A stretch of DNA of 64,000 nt, taken from assembly GCF_000275825.1 (NCBI RefSeq), contig NZ_JH719942.1:2460243-2524242 (forward strand). Reading direction: 5' to 3'. Numbering within the stretch: the stretch's first letter is position 1; the number at the start of each line of letters is the position of its first letter. This stretch comes from Saprospira grandis DSM 2844. GTDB taxonomy: Bacteria; Bacteroidota; Bacteroidia; Chitinophagales; Saprospiraceae. The notes under the pieces are model-generated. The model was given only the letters and a program-made list of their open reading frames with translations. It was not told where the DNA came from and did no database searches. The position numbers were made by a program, and so were the translations under genes. Shown here one piece after another: positions 1-8,970 of this stretch.

Positions 1-526
1 CCGAAAGCAATTCTTCCAGACTATCGGCCTGCTCCCGCTTCTGCACACTCTCGGTTTTCCAGTCTTCTACTTGCTCAAAGCCCCTAGCTAAGGCATATTT
101 TTGCTCCCGCTTCGCCTTGAGCGATATGCGGTCCAATAGGTAGCTTAAACGATATTGTATCTGTACACTGTCTGTAGGACCAAAATGCTCAGCTCCCTCT
201 GGCCACTCTTCCGCTAACTGCCCGTAGTTCCAAACAACGGCCAAACTATCGCCTGTACGCATTTGGACCAAAGGATGCAAAAAGAAGTTGCGCTGCGCCT
301 TTACCGGATAAATCAAACAACGCTCCCCCCGCTCTACACGATCGGGATATACCAAACTGTAGCTAAAACAAATAGAGTCTCCAAACTGAGGAACCTGCTC
401 TTCTACCGGCCCCTCTGCTAAGGTATGAAAGGCATAACCCTCCTCCGCTTGCTCCCAAGTAATTTGACAAGACCAAAACAAACTACTACTTAGCAGTAGT
501 ACGCAAAACCGAAGCATAGTCTTCAT
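1..526 (-). CDS. Partial lipoprotein, probably GldI-like (FKBP-type PPIase family)
   Basis: My own minus-strand translation from the ATG at 526 stays open to the window edge (about 175 codons), so the C-terminus is missing. It begins with a short charged stretch, a hydrophobic segment and a lipobox (LFWSC), so an outer-membrane lipoprotein is likely. The start overlaps the 3' end of nrnA by about 40 bp, implying co-transcription. In Flavobacteriia the gene after nrnA is often gldI, a gliding-motility peptidyl-prolyl isomerase lipoprotein. The visible part contains a beta-rich stretch (FGDSICFSYSLVYP) compatible with that, but the diagnostic FKBP region is outside the window. An alternative start at 517 is possible. 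The product name rests mainly on context. Confidence 0.6.
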   Translation of the reverse strand, partial: MKTMLRFCVLLLSSSLFWSCQITWEQAEEGYAFHTLAEGPVEEQVPQFGDSICFSYSLVYPDRVERGERCLIYPVKAQRNFFLHPLVQMRTGDSLAVVWNYGQLAEEWPEGAEHFGPTDSVQIQYRLSYLLDRISLKAKREQKYALARGFEQVEDWKTESVQKREQADSLEELLS

Positions 527-1511
527 TCATTAGGCGTTTAAAGCGATTTAATGTTTCTTCTAAACTCTCTCTACTCATGCCCCCAGAAGCATTGCGATGC
601 CCGCCGCCATTAAAATGGTTTTTGCAGACCTCCTGTACAGAGAAATCTCCTTTGGACCGCAAAGAGAGCTTAACCCGATCTTTCCGCTCTGTAATTAAGG
701 CCGCTACCTTAATTCTGCGAATCTGTAAGATGGTATTCACTACTCCCTCTAAATCCCCCCGCTGAATGTTAAATTCCTGATGCTCGGCCTGACTAAGGGC
801 AATGTATCCCACATCTAAGCCCTCCAAAAAGCTCATTTTATTGATGCAATGCCCCAAAAGACGCATTTTCTTCTCACTAAAGGAGTTGGTCATCATGTTG
901 GTGATGTAGTTGCTGTTGAGCCCTCGCTCGGTCATATCTGCAATGATGCGGAAAAGATGAGCATTGGTGGCATGCTGAAAACGACCCGTATCGCCAAGTA
1001 TACCCACATAAAGACATTCAAAGGCCATTAAGGGGACTTGCTCCAATACGCCTAATTCGGCAAAGTAGTCATAGACCAATTCTGCGGTAGAACTAGAGCT
1101 GGTCCGCCAAAGCCGACTTTGGGCAAAGTCTTCGGGCTGCATATGGTGGTCAATTAGTACTTTGTAGCCAGTGGCCTTCCGCCAAACCGAGCCCATACTG
1201 TCCAAACGATCCAAGGCACTATAATCTAAAGAAAAGAGAATATCGGCCTGTAGAATGGTGGCATTACTTGTTTTTTGTTTGCGCTCGTAGTTCCAAATAA
1301 GGTGAAAACCGGGCATAAAGTCGAGCATCTGAGGCAGCTCACTGGGCATAATTACCTGAACGCGATGCCCTAGGGTTTGTAGGTAGTGATAGAGGGCTAA
1401 AGTAGAGCCCAATGCATCGGCATCGGGGTTGACATGGCCGCTAATGACAATATTTTTAGGGCTGTCTAGTAGTGCTTTTAGTTGTTCGCCATTGGTCATT
1501 TGGGCAAGCAT
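486..1511 (-). CDS. nrnA: DHH/DHHA1 phosphoesterase, NrnA-like oligoribonuclease / pAp phosphatase
   Basis: The 341-residue protein has the normal length of this family. Motif I is NPDADALGS near residues 28-36, the DHH signature is at 121-123 (LIDHH), and the C-terminal DHHA1 substrate-binding motif GGGHRNASGG lies near 300-312. These mark a Mn-dependent cytoplasmic phosphoesterase that degrades nano-RNAs and removes the 3' phosphate of pAp. All the metal-binding Asp and His residues expected for the family are present. The downstream lipoprotein gene overlaps it. The 5' side faces a divergent glycosyltransferase gene across a spacer holding a GC-rich repeat. The family is clear; exact substrate preference cannot be read from sequence. 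Confidence 0.93.
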   Translation of the reverse strand: MLAQMTNGEQLKALLDSPKNIVISGHVNPDADALGSTLALYHYLQTLGHRVQVIMPSELPQMLDFMPGFHLIWNYERKQKTSNATILQADILFSLDYSALDRLDSMGSVWRKATGYKVLIDHHMQPEDFAQSRLWRTSSSSTAELVYDYFAELGVLEQVPLMAFECLYVGILGDTGRFQHATNAHLFRIIADMTERGLNSNYITNMMTNSFSEKKMRLLGHCINKMSFLEGLDVGYIALSQAEHQEFNIQRGDLEGVVNTILQIRRIKVAALITERKDRVKLSLRSKGDFSVQEVCKNHFNGGGHRNASGGMSRESLEETLNRFKRLMNEDYASVLRTTAK

Positions 1512-1561
1512 ATATTATTGGTATTTTGTTTTGATAAAATTGGATGTTGGGGGGATTGCTT

Positions 1562-1734
1562 TTGCGGTCTGCAGGCGGCGAAGCCGCCGCAAAGGAGCGA
1601 AGCGACGCGGCTGAGGGGCTGTAGCAGGGCCGCCGCAGGCGGCAGACCAAAGCGCTGAAAGCGCTGCAGGGCCGAGCAGACTTGCGAGCTGTGCAATGGC
1701 CCGACCCGCCCGCAGGGCGGGGCAGCCCCCAAAA
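1562..1734 (-). repeat. Core-type GC-rich palindromic element, copy 1
   Basis: Core (reverse orientation) is at 1668-1690, with several GC hairpins around it. It ends in the type B terminus (CCCGCCCGCAGGGCGGGGC). It fills most of the 410-bp divergent spacer between nrnA and the GT39 gene. The remaining 1735-1921 is AT-rich leader with no feature I can name. Confidence 0.85.
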
Positions 1735-1921
1735 AGAAAAGAACAGTTTGTTATTCTCCTCATTTTAGGGAATAGGCCAAATAGCTAGTAAAATTACAAA
1801 ATCATCCCTAAAGGGCTTCAGTTTGTGGGGGTTTTCCGAGCAAGCCTTGGATAATAGCCGATGAATCTGGTTTAAAAGTACTACTTTTGCGCAGTTTTGT
1901 AAATATCAAAAACGGCTTTTT

Positions 1922-3556
1922 ATGCAGCCTACAGCTTATAAATGGGCCTGGCCGGCCTTGGCCCTTGCCTATGTTTTGGGGCTTTTTATGGTCACGATTA
2001 TGGATGTGGATTCGGCTCAATATGCCTCTATTAGTCAAGAGATGTTGCAGTCGGGAGAATGGTTGCAAGTACATCATAAGGGGAAAGATTATTTGGATAA
2101 GCCGCCACTTTTATTTTGGTCTTCGGCTTTATTTTATGCCATTTTTGGGGTCTCTCAATGGGCCTTTCGCTTGCCTTCTCTGCTCTCTTCGGTCATGGGG
2201 TTTTGGGCCACTTATCAATTGGGTAAGGAGCTTTATAATAAGCAAACGGGCCAATTGGCGGCCTTAATTTTGGCCAGCACGCAGGCCTGGCTAATGTTTA
2301 ATCATGATGTGCGCACCGATACCCTCATTTCCAACTTTTCTATCTTGGCCATCTGGCAGTTGGTGAAGTACGTAAATGGGGCTCAACTCAAGCATTTGTT
2401 TTGGGGTTTTGTGGCGGTGGGCTTTGGCATGATGGCCAAGGGGCCGTTGGGGGCGGTGGTTCCTGGGGCCGCTATTGGCTGCTATCTTTTGGGGCAGAAA
2501 AACTGGAAGATGCTCTTCCGTTGGCAGTGGCTGCTCGGCGCTCCTATTGTCTTGTTGGTTTTGGCGCCTATGCTGTATGGGCTCTATCTGCAGTTTCCCG
2601 ATTGGGAGGGGATTTATTTCTTTTTCTGGAAGCAAAGCTTTGGCCGTATTACTGGAGAAAATGAGTGGGCCAATGATAGCGGAAAGTTCTTTTTTGTACA
2701 CACCTTCCTATGGTCCTTTTTGCCTTGGTCGGCCCTAGCGGTTTGGGCCATGCTGCGCCGTTTGCAAGAGTTTTGGCAGGGGAAAAAGGTGGAATTACTG
2801 ACGCTGGGCGGTTTTGTTCTCCCTTTTATTGCCCTCTCTTTTTCTCGTTATAAGTTGCCGCATTATATCTTCCCGATGTATGGCATGATGGCCGTTTTGG
2901 TAGCTCATCAGTTAATGAACTTGGCCAAGTCGAGCAAGTCTTGGGCTTGGCCCTTGGCCCTGGGGCAAAGTATTGTCTTACATACTGCGGCCCTGGCCTT
3001 TTTGGCCCTTTTGATGGGCTGGGCCTTCCCTGCCGCGCCTATTTGGTTGGTTATACTACTCATTTTGGCCGCTCTAGCTAGCTTTATCCCTTATTTTAAG
3101 TTCAAGCAGCAGCGCCCTATGCAATTGGTTTTGCCCGCCGTTTTTGCCATGGCCATTGTAAATGTAGGCATGAATGCCCATGTCTATCAAGCGCTCCTGC
3201 CTTATCAATCTGGTTCAGAAGCCGCTCACTATTTAGTGCAAGAGGGCTTGGCCGAGCAAAATGTAGGGGTCTATGACTTCTCTCAACACTCTTTTGATTT
3301 CTACCTAGGTAAGGTGGCCAAGGTTTTTGATTCGCCTAAGGATATAGAGACCGCCGCTGGACAAGCAGAATGGATTATCCTCATCCGTGGAAAAAGCCTG
3401 GCCGAACTCGATAAAGCTGGCATCCGCTACGAGAAGATTAAGCATTTTGATCACTTTCATGTGACAAGACTAACCGCTAAGTTCCTCAATCCTGCTAGCC
3501 GAGCTGAGCAGCTGCAAGATGTCTATTTGATTAAGGTGAGCGGAGTAGTGGGTTAG
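1922..3556 (+). CDS. Glycosyltransferase family 39 / ArnT-like integral membrane protein
   Basis: A 544-residue polytopic membrane protein with about 11-12 hydrophobic segments. Near the N-terminus it has the family's first-loop acidic motif (MDVDSAQYASISQEM), followed by YLDKPPLLFW. Both are typical of dolichyl/undecaprenyl-phosphate-mannose transferases such as ArnT and PMT, which move a lipid-linked sugar to lipid A, protein or another acceptor on the periplasmic face. The C-terminal ~120 residues are soluble and periplasmic-like. It stands alone on the plus strand, with a core-type repeat 5 bp after its stop. Donor and acceptor are unknown. Confidence 0.85.
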   Translation: MQPTAYKWAWPALALAYVLGLFMVTIMDVDSAQYASISQEMLQSGEWLQVHHKGKDYLDKPPLLFWSSALFYAIFGVSQWAFRLPSLLSSVMGFWATYQLGKELYNKQTGQLAALILASTQAWLMFNHDVRTDTLISNFSILAIWQLVKYVNGAQLKHLFWGFVAVGFGMMAKGPLGAVVPGAAIGCYLLGQKNWKMLFRWQWLLGAPIVLLVLAPMLYGLYLQFPDWEGIYFFFWKQSFGRITGENEWANDSGKFFFVHTFLWSFLPWSALAVWAMLRRLQEFWQGKKVELLTLGGFVLPFIALSFSRYKLPHYIFPMYGMMAVLVAHQLMNLAKSSKSWAWPLALGQSIVLHTAALAFLALLMGWAFPAAPIWLVILLILAALASFIPYFKFKQQRPMQLVLPAVFAMAIVNVGMNAHVYQALLPYQSGSEAAHYLVQEGLAEQNVGVYDFSQHSFDFYLGKVAKVFDSPKDIETAAGQAEWIILIRGKSLAELDKAGIRYEKIKHFDHFHVTRLTAKFLNPASRAEQLQDVYLIKVSGVVG

Positions 3557-3561
3557 GATTT

Positions 3562-3670
3562 GGGGCCTGCCGCCTTCGGCGGCCGGGCCCTTTCAGGGCT
3601 CGCAGGTCTGCTCGGCCCTTCAGCCCTTCGGGCTTCGGTCTGGCCTGCGGCCACCCTTTCAGGCCCCTAG
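3562..3670 (+). repeat. Core-type element, copy 2
   Basis: It starts 5 bp after the GT39 stop, with the core at 3595-3618. It is almost identical in reverse orientation to the copy at 20738-20847. It may act as a 3' structure for the GT39 mRNA. Confidence 0.85.
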
Positions 3671-3690
3671 GCCGAATGGAAGTTCTGCGC

Positions 3691-3775
3691 TTCGGCCATC
3701 CTTTGATAAAAATTTCAGGCTAGTCAAGGCATTTTTTAAAGGCATAGCCGTAGCTATGGCTGAGAAAAATAACGC
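3691..3775 (+). repeat. Second repeat family (AT-richer), copy 1
   Basis: About 75-85 bp containing GGCTAGTCAAGGCATTTTTT, then an imperfect hairpin around GGCATAGC and GCTATGGC. An inverted near-identical copy is at 20563-20648 and a diverged one at 41906-41984. All three lie next to a core-type element. The rest of the gap to 3927 has no gene; a degenerate hairpin (GTAGG...CCTAC) is near 3855-3876. Confidence 0.8.
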
Positions 3776-3927
3776 AAAATAGCAAGAAATTAAAGCAAAG
3801 GATAGAAGTGGCAGGGCTTTCATTTGGCCTTTGCCTGCGGCCCTTCGGCCCTGTAGGATGTATGTGAAACCTACCATAATATAAGAGGCTGTTCTACAAC
3901 TAAATAAAAAGGGATGATGCTGTAACG

Positions 3928-4527
3928 CTAATTTTTATCTAGGTAGAAAATAGGCTGTAAAATACGCCAAATACTTAATAGCCCATTAAAGGGTTTCGCT
4001 TGCCATTTTAATTTGTTTTGCTTCTCTTTATCCTTGTAGAAATAGAACATCATTGCAAAGTCATTGTAATAAGGCTCTGAATAATAGGCTTTAGCTGTGC
4101 AGCTAATTCTAGCTGATAGTTCTTCTAAAAAAAGACTATCGTTAGACGAAAGTGTAGTTCTAGATCTAATTTTTTTGCAATATGCAGTTGTTCTATTTTC
4201 GCCTACTCCCCAGATGAAAAATATAGCCTCGGCGGCTGCTCTTTTTTCTTTAGCAAGGCTTGCTTGCACTTCATATTCTTTTTGAAAAACACAAAAAGGA
4301 TTAGGCTTAAAGGTATAATGGATCCCCTCTAGCTTAATGACGCAAGAATCACAGATGGTTTCACTACAAGGCCCTGCCGAGGACTGTCCTAAAAGGCTTA
4401 AACTTAAAAAACAACAGAAAGTGAAGCTATTTATTTTTTGCTGAGTCTGTTCAAGGCTTTGTGCTTTCCCAATGATTGGCAGTTTGTAATAACTGTAAGT
4501 TAATGAATTCAACTGTTTAGATAGCAA
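3928..4527 (-). CDS. Hypothetical secreted or lipid-anchored protein
   Basis: An open frame of up to 199 codons with no in-frame ATG near its 5' end. The annotated 5' limit is a TTG; another TTG in front of EQTQQKINSF would place a signal-like segment (FTFCCFLSLSLLGQSSAGPC) near the N-terminus. The mature part has several cysteines (CSETICDSCVIK) and no domain I recognise. The 5' end abuts the repeat arrays at 4549-5215, which may have eroded the start. It could be a real small secreted protein with a TTG start or a 5'-decayed gene. I see no operon partner. Confidence 0.45.
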   Translation of the reverse strand: MLSKQLNSLTYSYYKLPIIGKAQSLEQTQQKINSFTFCCFLSLSLLGQSSAGPCSETICDSCVIKLEGIHYTFKPNPFCVFQKEYEVQASLAKEKRAAAEAIFFIWGVGENRTTAYCKKIRSRTTLSSNDSLFLEELSARISCTAKAYYSEPYYNDFAMMFYFYKDKEKQNKLKWQAKPFNGLLSIWRILQPIFYLDKN

Positions 4528-4548
4528 ACAGCCCCATCTTTTTAGCTA

Positions 4549-4987
4549 AAATAAGGGCGAGGAGTACTGCACCCCCTCGGCAGGACTTAGTGAGCTCCTC
4601 GCTTGGGTTTGTATAGCTCCTCAAGAGGACTTGGGTAAATCCTCGCTTGGGCAAGGGGAGGTCCTTGATAGGGCTTCTGTAGCTCCTCTTTTGGACTTAC
4701 TTAAGTCCTCTATACTATAGGTATAGTTGCTCTGCAGGACCTCTATAGGTCCTCCTTTGGAGTAGTTCAAGTCCTGCCGATGACTAGCCTAAGTCCTCCT
4801 CTTTAGGTAAAAGAATGGTACTGATGACTAGGAGGCCAGCTCTGGAGGGGGAGAGCTAGTCCTCAAGATAATGTACAGCAGTCCTATAGAGGATTAGAAG
4901 AGGCCCTCGCTTGGAGGGCTGGAAATGCTCCTGATGATTAGGAGTAGCCCTGCAGAGGACTACGTCTAGTCCTAGAGAGGGGGATGG
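4549..4987. repeat. Degenerate ~22-bp tandem repeat region
   Basis: The stretch consists of strongly drifted units built on GTCCTC / GAGGAC with a spacing close to 22 bp, for example the successive GTCCT-starting units between about 4750 and 4800. It merges into the clean 22-bp array that follows. No convincing gene lies here. Confidence 0.65.
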
Positions 4988-4988
4988 G

Positions 4989-5215
4989 AACCCCTCTCGA
5001 TGGGTATAGGAACCCCTCTCGATGGGTATAGGAACCCCTCTCGATGGGTATAGGAACCCCTCTCGATGGGTATAGGAACCCCTCTCGATGGGTATAGGAA
5101 CCCCTCTCGATGGGTAGGTAAACCCCTCTGGATGGGTAGCTGAACCCCTCTCGATGGGTAGGGGAACCCCTCTGGATGGGTAGGTAAACCCCTCTCGATG
5201 GCTAGCTGTACCCTT
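4989..5215. repeat. Tandem array, 22-bp unit, 10 full copies
   Basis: The unit begins AACCCCTCTCGATGGGTA and recurs at exactly 22-bp spacing from 4989 to 5187, with a decayed eleventh copy at 5209. The first six copies are nearly identical and later ones vary (TATAGG versus TAGGTA or TAGCTG). The reverse frame is open only because the units contain no stop codon. Confidence 0.92.
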
Positions 5216-5226
5216 CCACAACAGAA

Positions 5227-5256
5227 AAAGGCCCAAAACCTAGGTTTTGGGCCTTT
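5227..5256. terminator. Perfect 30-bp palindrome, terminator-like
   Basis: AAAGGCCCAAAACC, a central TA, and its exact complement. A run of five T follows on the minus strand, a weaker run on the plus strand. No annotated gene ends here on either strand. Confidence 0.6.
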
Positions 5257-5267
5257 CCTTATTGGGT

Positions 5268-5420
5268 CCTACAGGCGGCGAAGCCGCCGCAGGCCTAGGG
5301 ATGGTAACTGGTGCGGCGAAGCCGCAGACCTAGGGGCAGAAGCGCAGCGGAAGCCCCGCAGGGCCGAGCAGACCTGCGAGCCAGTGCACAGCCCGGCCGC
5401 CGCAGGCGGCAGGCCCCTAA
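5268..5420 (-). repeat. Core-type element, copy 3
   Basis: Core at 5360-5380 in reverse orientation. It has flanking hairpins GGCGGC-GAA-GCCGCC and CGGCCGCCGCAGGCGGC. It lies 100 bp upstream of the MscS gene. Confidence 0.85.
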
Positions 5421-5520
5421 AAAAAAACATAAATAGAAACTTAAGAAAGGAAGCTTTTCTAAGCGCTGAAGAAAACTTAACTTTGTGCTAGAATAAAAAA
5501 ATCATAAAACAAAAACACTT

Positions 5521-7158
5521 ATGCGCTTAATCAACAAGCGGTTATATCTAGTACTTATTCTTTTGCTGCCTGTATTGGCTTGGGGGCAGGAGGGGGACCC
5601 CTCGGAAAAGCCAGTGGCTAATTTGCTGACGCCCTATGATGCTATTTATACGCATTTATACTACTTGCAGACCGAGCATTATGATGCCAGCATGTCGGCT
5701 AGGCCCTTTTATAAGCGGGGCGAGGCGGGGCAGGATTTGGCCTTAAAGCTCAAGCAAATTTGGGATGGAAAAGGTCTTCGGATTTCTTTGAGTAGGGTTC
5801 CTGAGGACCCCATGTACAAAGATTCTGTGGGGCAAAAAAACGTCTACATTCCCTATCCGCAAGAGCTACCCGAAGTATATTTGGAGCGCAATAAAATATC
5901 GGGTAAATGGCATTATTCGAGAGAGACAGAGCGGGCGATTCCGCAGTTGCACAAGCAAGTATATCCCTTTGGGAGTGATTTATTGTTGGGCTTATTGCCA
6001 CAATTGGGTCAGCAGCGGTTTATGGGCTTGGCCAGTTGGCAATACTTGGGGATGTTAATTTTGATTGCCTTGAGTTTTATATTGCATGCCTTTATCTCTA
6101 GGTTATTTCGTTGGACCATACACTTTTTGGCCAACAGTCGCTTGGGCAAGGGGCATTTTGATGAGAAGCAGGTCAGTCGGATGGCCAAGGTCTTGAGTTA
6201 TCTTTTGGTCCTTTATATTGTCTATACCTTTGTGCCTGTATTGCAGTTGCCCATTGGCTTGAGCTTTTATCTGCTCTTATTGCTCAAGCTAACGAATACC
6301 GTTTTGGTGGCGATTTTGGCCATGCGCAGTTTGGCTTTTTTCCGTTCTTATTTGGAGTGGTTGACCAGCCAGACCAAAACCACTACTGATGAGTACTTGC
6401 TGCCCATCTTTATACGGATACTCAATGCCTTGATTGTTGCGGCGGCCTTTATTCATGCCCTTAGTGTTTGTGGCGTAAATGTAACGGCTCTATTGGCGGG
6501 ACTTTCACTGGGTGGTTTGGCCGTGGCCTTGGCGGCCCAAGAAGCCCTGCGCAACCTCTTGGGTTCTATGATGATTTATGCAGATCGGCCCTTTCAGATC
6601 GGGGACTTTGTGAGTGTGGGCTCGGTAACGGGGACCGTCACAGACATTGGTTTTCGGTCGACGAGAATTAAGACCATGGACACCTCGGTTATTTCGGTGC
6701 CCAATGGCAACCTCATGAACGAGACCATTAACAACCTAGGCGAGCGGGAGATGCGTCGCTTTAATACTACGATTGGCTTGGCTTATCATACTCCGCCGGC
6801 CCTAATAGAAACCTTTATTCAGGGCTTGAGAAGACTGCATAAAGTGCATCCGCATACCGACAAAGAAAACGTCTATATTCACTTGAATAACATGGGGGCT
6901 TCTTCATTGGATGTGCTCTTTATGATCTACTTCAAGACGAATGATTGGGCGCAGGAATTAGCTTGGAAAGAAGAGCTTATTTTTGCTATCTTGCGGCTAG
7001 CGGAGGCCTTGGGGGTACAGATTGCCTTCCCTTCTACCTCTGTTTATGTAGAAACGATGCCTGGGCAGGGGACGGTAGTGCCTTCTTATGAGGAAGAATT
7101 GAAAGCGGCCCAAGCTCGGCTGGATGAATTTATTAGCAAGATGAAAACGGATCAATAA
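5521..7158 (+). CDS. MscS-family mechanosensitive channel with N-terminal periplasmic domain
   Basis: 545 residues. A signal peptide (LILLLPVLAWGQ) is followed by a ~130-residue extracytoplasmic region, several membrane segments, then the MscS pore helix and beta domain: the Gly/Ala-rich TM3 (LLAGLSLGGLAVALAAQEAL) near residues 320-340 and DRPFQIGDFV just after. MscS channels open under membrane tension and release solutes on hypo-osmotic shock. The extra N-terminal domain makes it one of the larger members of the family. The terC gene follows after 3 bp, so the two are probably co-transcribed. Confidence 0.9.
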   Translation: MRLINKRLYLVLILLLPVLAWGQEGDPSEKPVANLLTPYDAIYTHLYYLQTEHYDASMSARPFYKRGEAGQDLALKLKQIWDGKGLRISLSRVPEDPMYKDSVGQKNVYIPYPQELPEVYLERNKISGKWHYSRETERAIPQLHKQVYPFGSDLLLGLLPQLGQQRFMGLASWQYLGMLILIALSFILHAFISRLFRWTIHFLANSRLGKGHFDEKQVSRMAKVLSYLLVLYIVYTFVPVLQLPIGLSFYLLLLLKLTNTVLVAILAMRSLAFFRSYLEWLTSQTKTTTDEYLLPIFIRILNALIVAAAFIHALSVCGVNVTALLAGLSLGGLAVALAAQEALRNLLGSMMIYADRPFQIGDFVSVGSVTGTVTDIGFRSTRIKTMDTSVISVPNGNLMNETINNLGEREMRRFNTTIGLAYHTPPALIETFIQGLRRLHKVHPHTDKENVYIHLNNMGASSLDVLFMIYFKTNDWAQELAWKEELIFAILRLAEALGVQIAFPSTSVYVETMPGQGTVVPSYEEELKAAQARLDEFISKMKTDQ

Positions 7159-7161
7159 ATT

Positions 7162-8010
7162 ATGTTTGAAGGATTAGCGGAACTGATTGCCTCGCCACAG
7201 GCATGGACAGCCCTATTGACCTTGACCTTTATGGAGGTTATTTTGGGGATTGATAATATTGTCTTTATCTCTATTGTGGCCAATAAGCTTTCTGAGGAAG
7301 AGCAGCCCAAGGCGCGTAACATCGGCTTGTTGTTGGCGATGCTGCTTCGGGTGATCCTCTTGTTTGGTATCTCTATTATGTTGCAGTATCTCACGGCTAG
7401 TTGGGGCGACCTCCACATTTTGAGTTTTCATGCGCAGCCCAATGGGCAGGCCATTGTCTTAATTTTGGGAGGGGTATTTTTGCTCTATAAAACGATTAAG
7501 GAGATTCATCATAAATTGGAGGGGCACAACCCCGAGAACAATGATGGAACGGGGGCCAAGCTGATGGATGTCATTATACAGATTACCATTATCAATATGG
7601 TCTTTTCGGTAGACTCTATTCTGACGGCTATTGGCTTGACTCAAGACCTCACGCAGAGCGATTTGAACGCCTTGCCGGTTATGATTTTGGGGGTCGTCTT
7701 TTCGGTATTGATTATGATTGCCTTTGCTGGCCCAATTGGTCGCTATATCAATAAGCACCCATCTATACAGATGTTGGCCCTATCCTTTTTGCTCCTCATT
7801 TCCTTTATGTTGATTGCAGAGGGCGGACATTTGGCCCATGCGGCGATTGGAGACTTCCATATTGAGGCAATACCTAAGGGCTATTTGTACTTTGCCATTG
7901 CCTTTTCGACCCTAGTGCAGATGTTAGTTTTGCGAATGGACAAGAAGTCGGAACCCGTTATTTTGCACTCGGCCTTGCAAGAAGCCGAAGAGCGGAACCT
8001 ACTACAATAA
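7162..8010 (+). CDS. TerC / YkoY-family integral membrane protein
   Basis: 282 residues, about seven to eight membrane segments. The N-terminal motif FMEVILGIDNIVFISIVANKL and the repeat-related second-half motif MVFSVDSILTAIGLTQDL carry the membrane aspartates typical of TerC proteins. Members are linked to Mn2+ export at the membrane or to metallation of exported proteins, and historically to tellurite resistance. The start lies 3 bp after the MscS stop. No metal riboswitch was recognised upstream, so the substrate is not specified here. Confidence 0.9.
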   Translation: MFEGLAELIASPQAWTALLTLTFMEVILGIDNIVFISIVANKLSEEEQPKARNIGLLLAMLLRVILLFGISIMLQYLTASWGDLHILSFHAQPNGQAIVLILGGVFLLYKTIKEIHHKLEGHNPENNDGTGAKLMDVIIQITIINMVFSVDSILTAIGLTQDLTQSDLNALPVMILGVVFSVLIMIAFAGPIGRYINKHPSIQMLALSFLLLISFMLIAEGGHLAHAAIGDFHIEAIPKGYLYFAIAFSTLVQMLVLRMDKKSEPVILHSALQEAEERNLLQ

Positions 8011-8100
8011 AACCTCTTGGGCAAAAAAGCGTTATAGGAACAAAGTCACACTGTAGTTAGCGAGAAAGCCTTATCTTGTGGATATTCTTTTAACTGCTAA

Positions 8101-8424
8101 ATGATAGAAACTATGAGCTTTCCTAATCTAGGTCCTGCCGAATTTAAGGCAGCCTTTGAAGCCGATGAAAACGCTGTTGTACTAGACGTACGCACTCCCG
8201 ATGAGATTGCCGAAGGCAAGCTTGAGGGAGCGATTGAGCTCAACTTCTTCGACGACAATTTCCAACAGGAGGTCCTTAAATTAGACGCCAACAAATCTTA
8301 TTACATTTACTGCCGCTCTGGCCGTCGCTCAGCTAATGCCTGCGCATTTTTGGCCCAAAATGGCTATGCCAAAGTCACGAATTTGGACGGAGGCATGATG
8401 GCTTGGGAAGTAGCCAAAGTATAA
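8101..8424 (+). CDS. Rhodanese-like single-domain protein
   Basis: 107 residues covering one rhodanese domain: VVLDVRTPDEIAEGKLEGAIEL at the start, the active-site loop YCRSGRRSA with catalytic Cys, and a C-terminal GGMMAW. Cytoplasmic, with no signal peptide. Such proteins carry sulfane sulfur as a Cys persulfide. The start may be the first ATG (used here) or the internal ATG at codon 5. A second, membrane-anchored rhodanese lies downstream across a strong hairpin. Confidence 0.92.
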   Translation: MIETMSFPNLGPAEFKAAFEADENAVVLDVRTPDEIAEGKLEGAIELNFFDDNFQQEVLKLDANKSYYIYCRSGRRSANACAFLAQNGYAKVTNLDGGMMAWEVAKV

Positions 8425-8459
8425 TTTACTTTTTCTACTTAAGTCTTAGACTCAGCTTT

Positions 8460-8485
8460 GCGGCCAGCCATTTTTGGCTGGCCGC
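8460..8485. terminator. Strong hairpin between the two rhodanese genes
   Basis: GCGGCCAGCCA, loop TTTT, and a perfect 11-bp complement. No T-run follows, so it may be an mRNA processing or attenuating structure rather than a full terminator. Confidence 0.5.
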
Positions 8486-8544
8486 TGCCGGGTCTACCTC
8501 TCCTAAATGCAGCGCTAAAGAGCAAAAGAAGAATACCTTTTATT

Positions 8545-8967
8545 ATGAATCCTGTTTTTTTTGCTACGGTACTGACCGTTGTTGCCATTTTTATCTGGCT
8601 GTTTTTTATTCGAGGAAAAAGACAAAAACAGCAGCTTCCGCCTTTTTATAATCTAGACATTGAGGATTGGTTGCAGGCCTTAGAGCAGCGCCCCAATGCC
8701 ATTTTGCTAGATATTAGAGGCAATGCCGCTTTGGGTCGAGATAGTATCCCCAATGCAGTATTGGTAAATTTTGAGCAAAGGCCAGCCTTTGTAGAATTTC
8801 TACATGGCCTAGATCTAGACCAGCCCTATTTTGTATATTGCGAGCAGGGCCAATGGGCCGCCAAAGCCTGCGAGGTTATGTACAATAATGGTTTTAAACA
8901 GCTCTATGCCTTGCGAGGTGGCTTTGCCGCTTGGCAGGTAGCGCAGGGCAAGGACTGGACAATCTAA
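8545..8967 (+). CDS. Membrane-anchored rhodanese-like protein
   Basis: The preferred start is the ATG at 8545 (140 residues), because it begins directly with a membrane segment (FFATVLTVVAIFIWLFF); the longer open frame from 8458 would translate the hairpin before it. The rhodanese domain follows, with LLDIRGNAALG, active-site loop YCEQGQWAAKAC with its catalytic Cys, and a terminal RGGFAAWQ. The anchor suggests an N-out/C-in topology with a cytoplasmic domain. The next gene starts 3 bp after the stop. Confidence 0.88.
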   Translation: MNPVFFATVLTVVAIFIWLFFIRGKRQKQQLPPFYNLDIEDWLQALEQRPNAILLDIRGNAALGRDSIPNAVLVNFEQRPAFVEFLHGLDLDQPYFVYCEQGQWAAKACEVMYNNGFKQLYALRGGFAAWQVAQGKDWTI

Positions 8968-8970
8968 TTT

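Noticed and set aside
1515..1763. Several 60-80 codon ORFs within the first core element, with look-alikes near 31.5, 36.1, 40.8 and 55.9 kb
   Set aside because: GC-rich repeats give long open frames by composition. Their products share only the translated core and lie in different frames at different copies.
4856..5236. A 126-codon minus-strand ORF with repeating PSRGVPIPIERGS-like peptide
   Set aside because: It is produced by the 22-bp array, whose unit has no stop codon in three frames. There is no sensible start context, and the frame extends into unrelated sequence at both ends.
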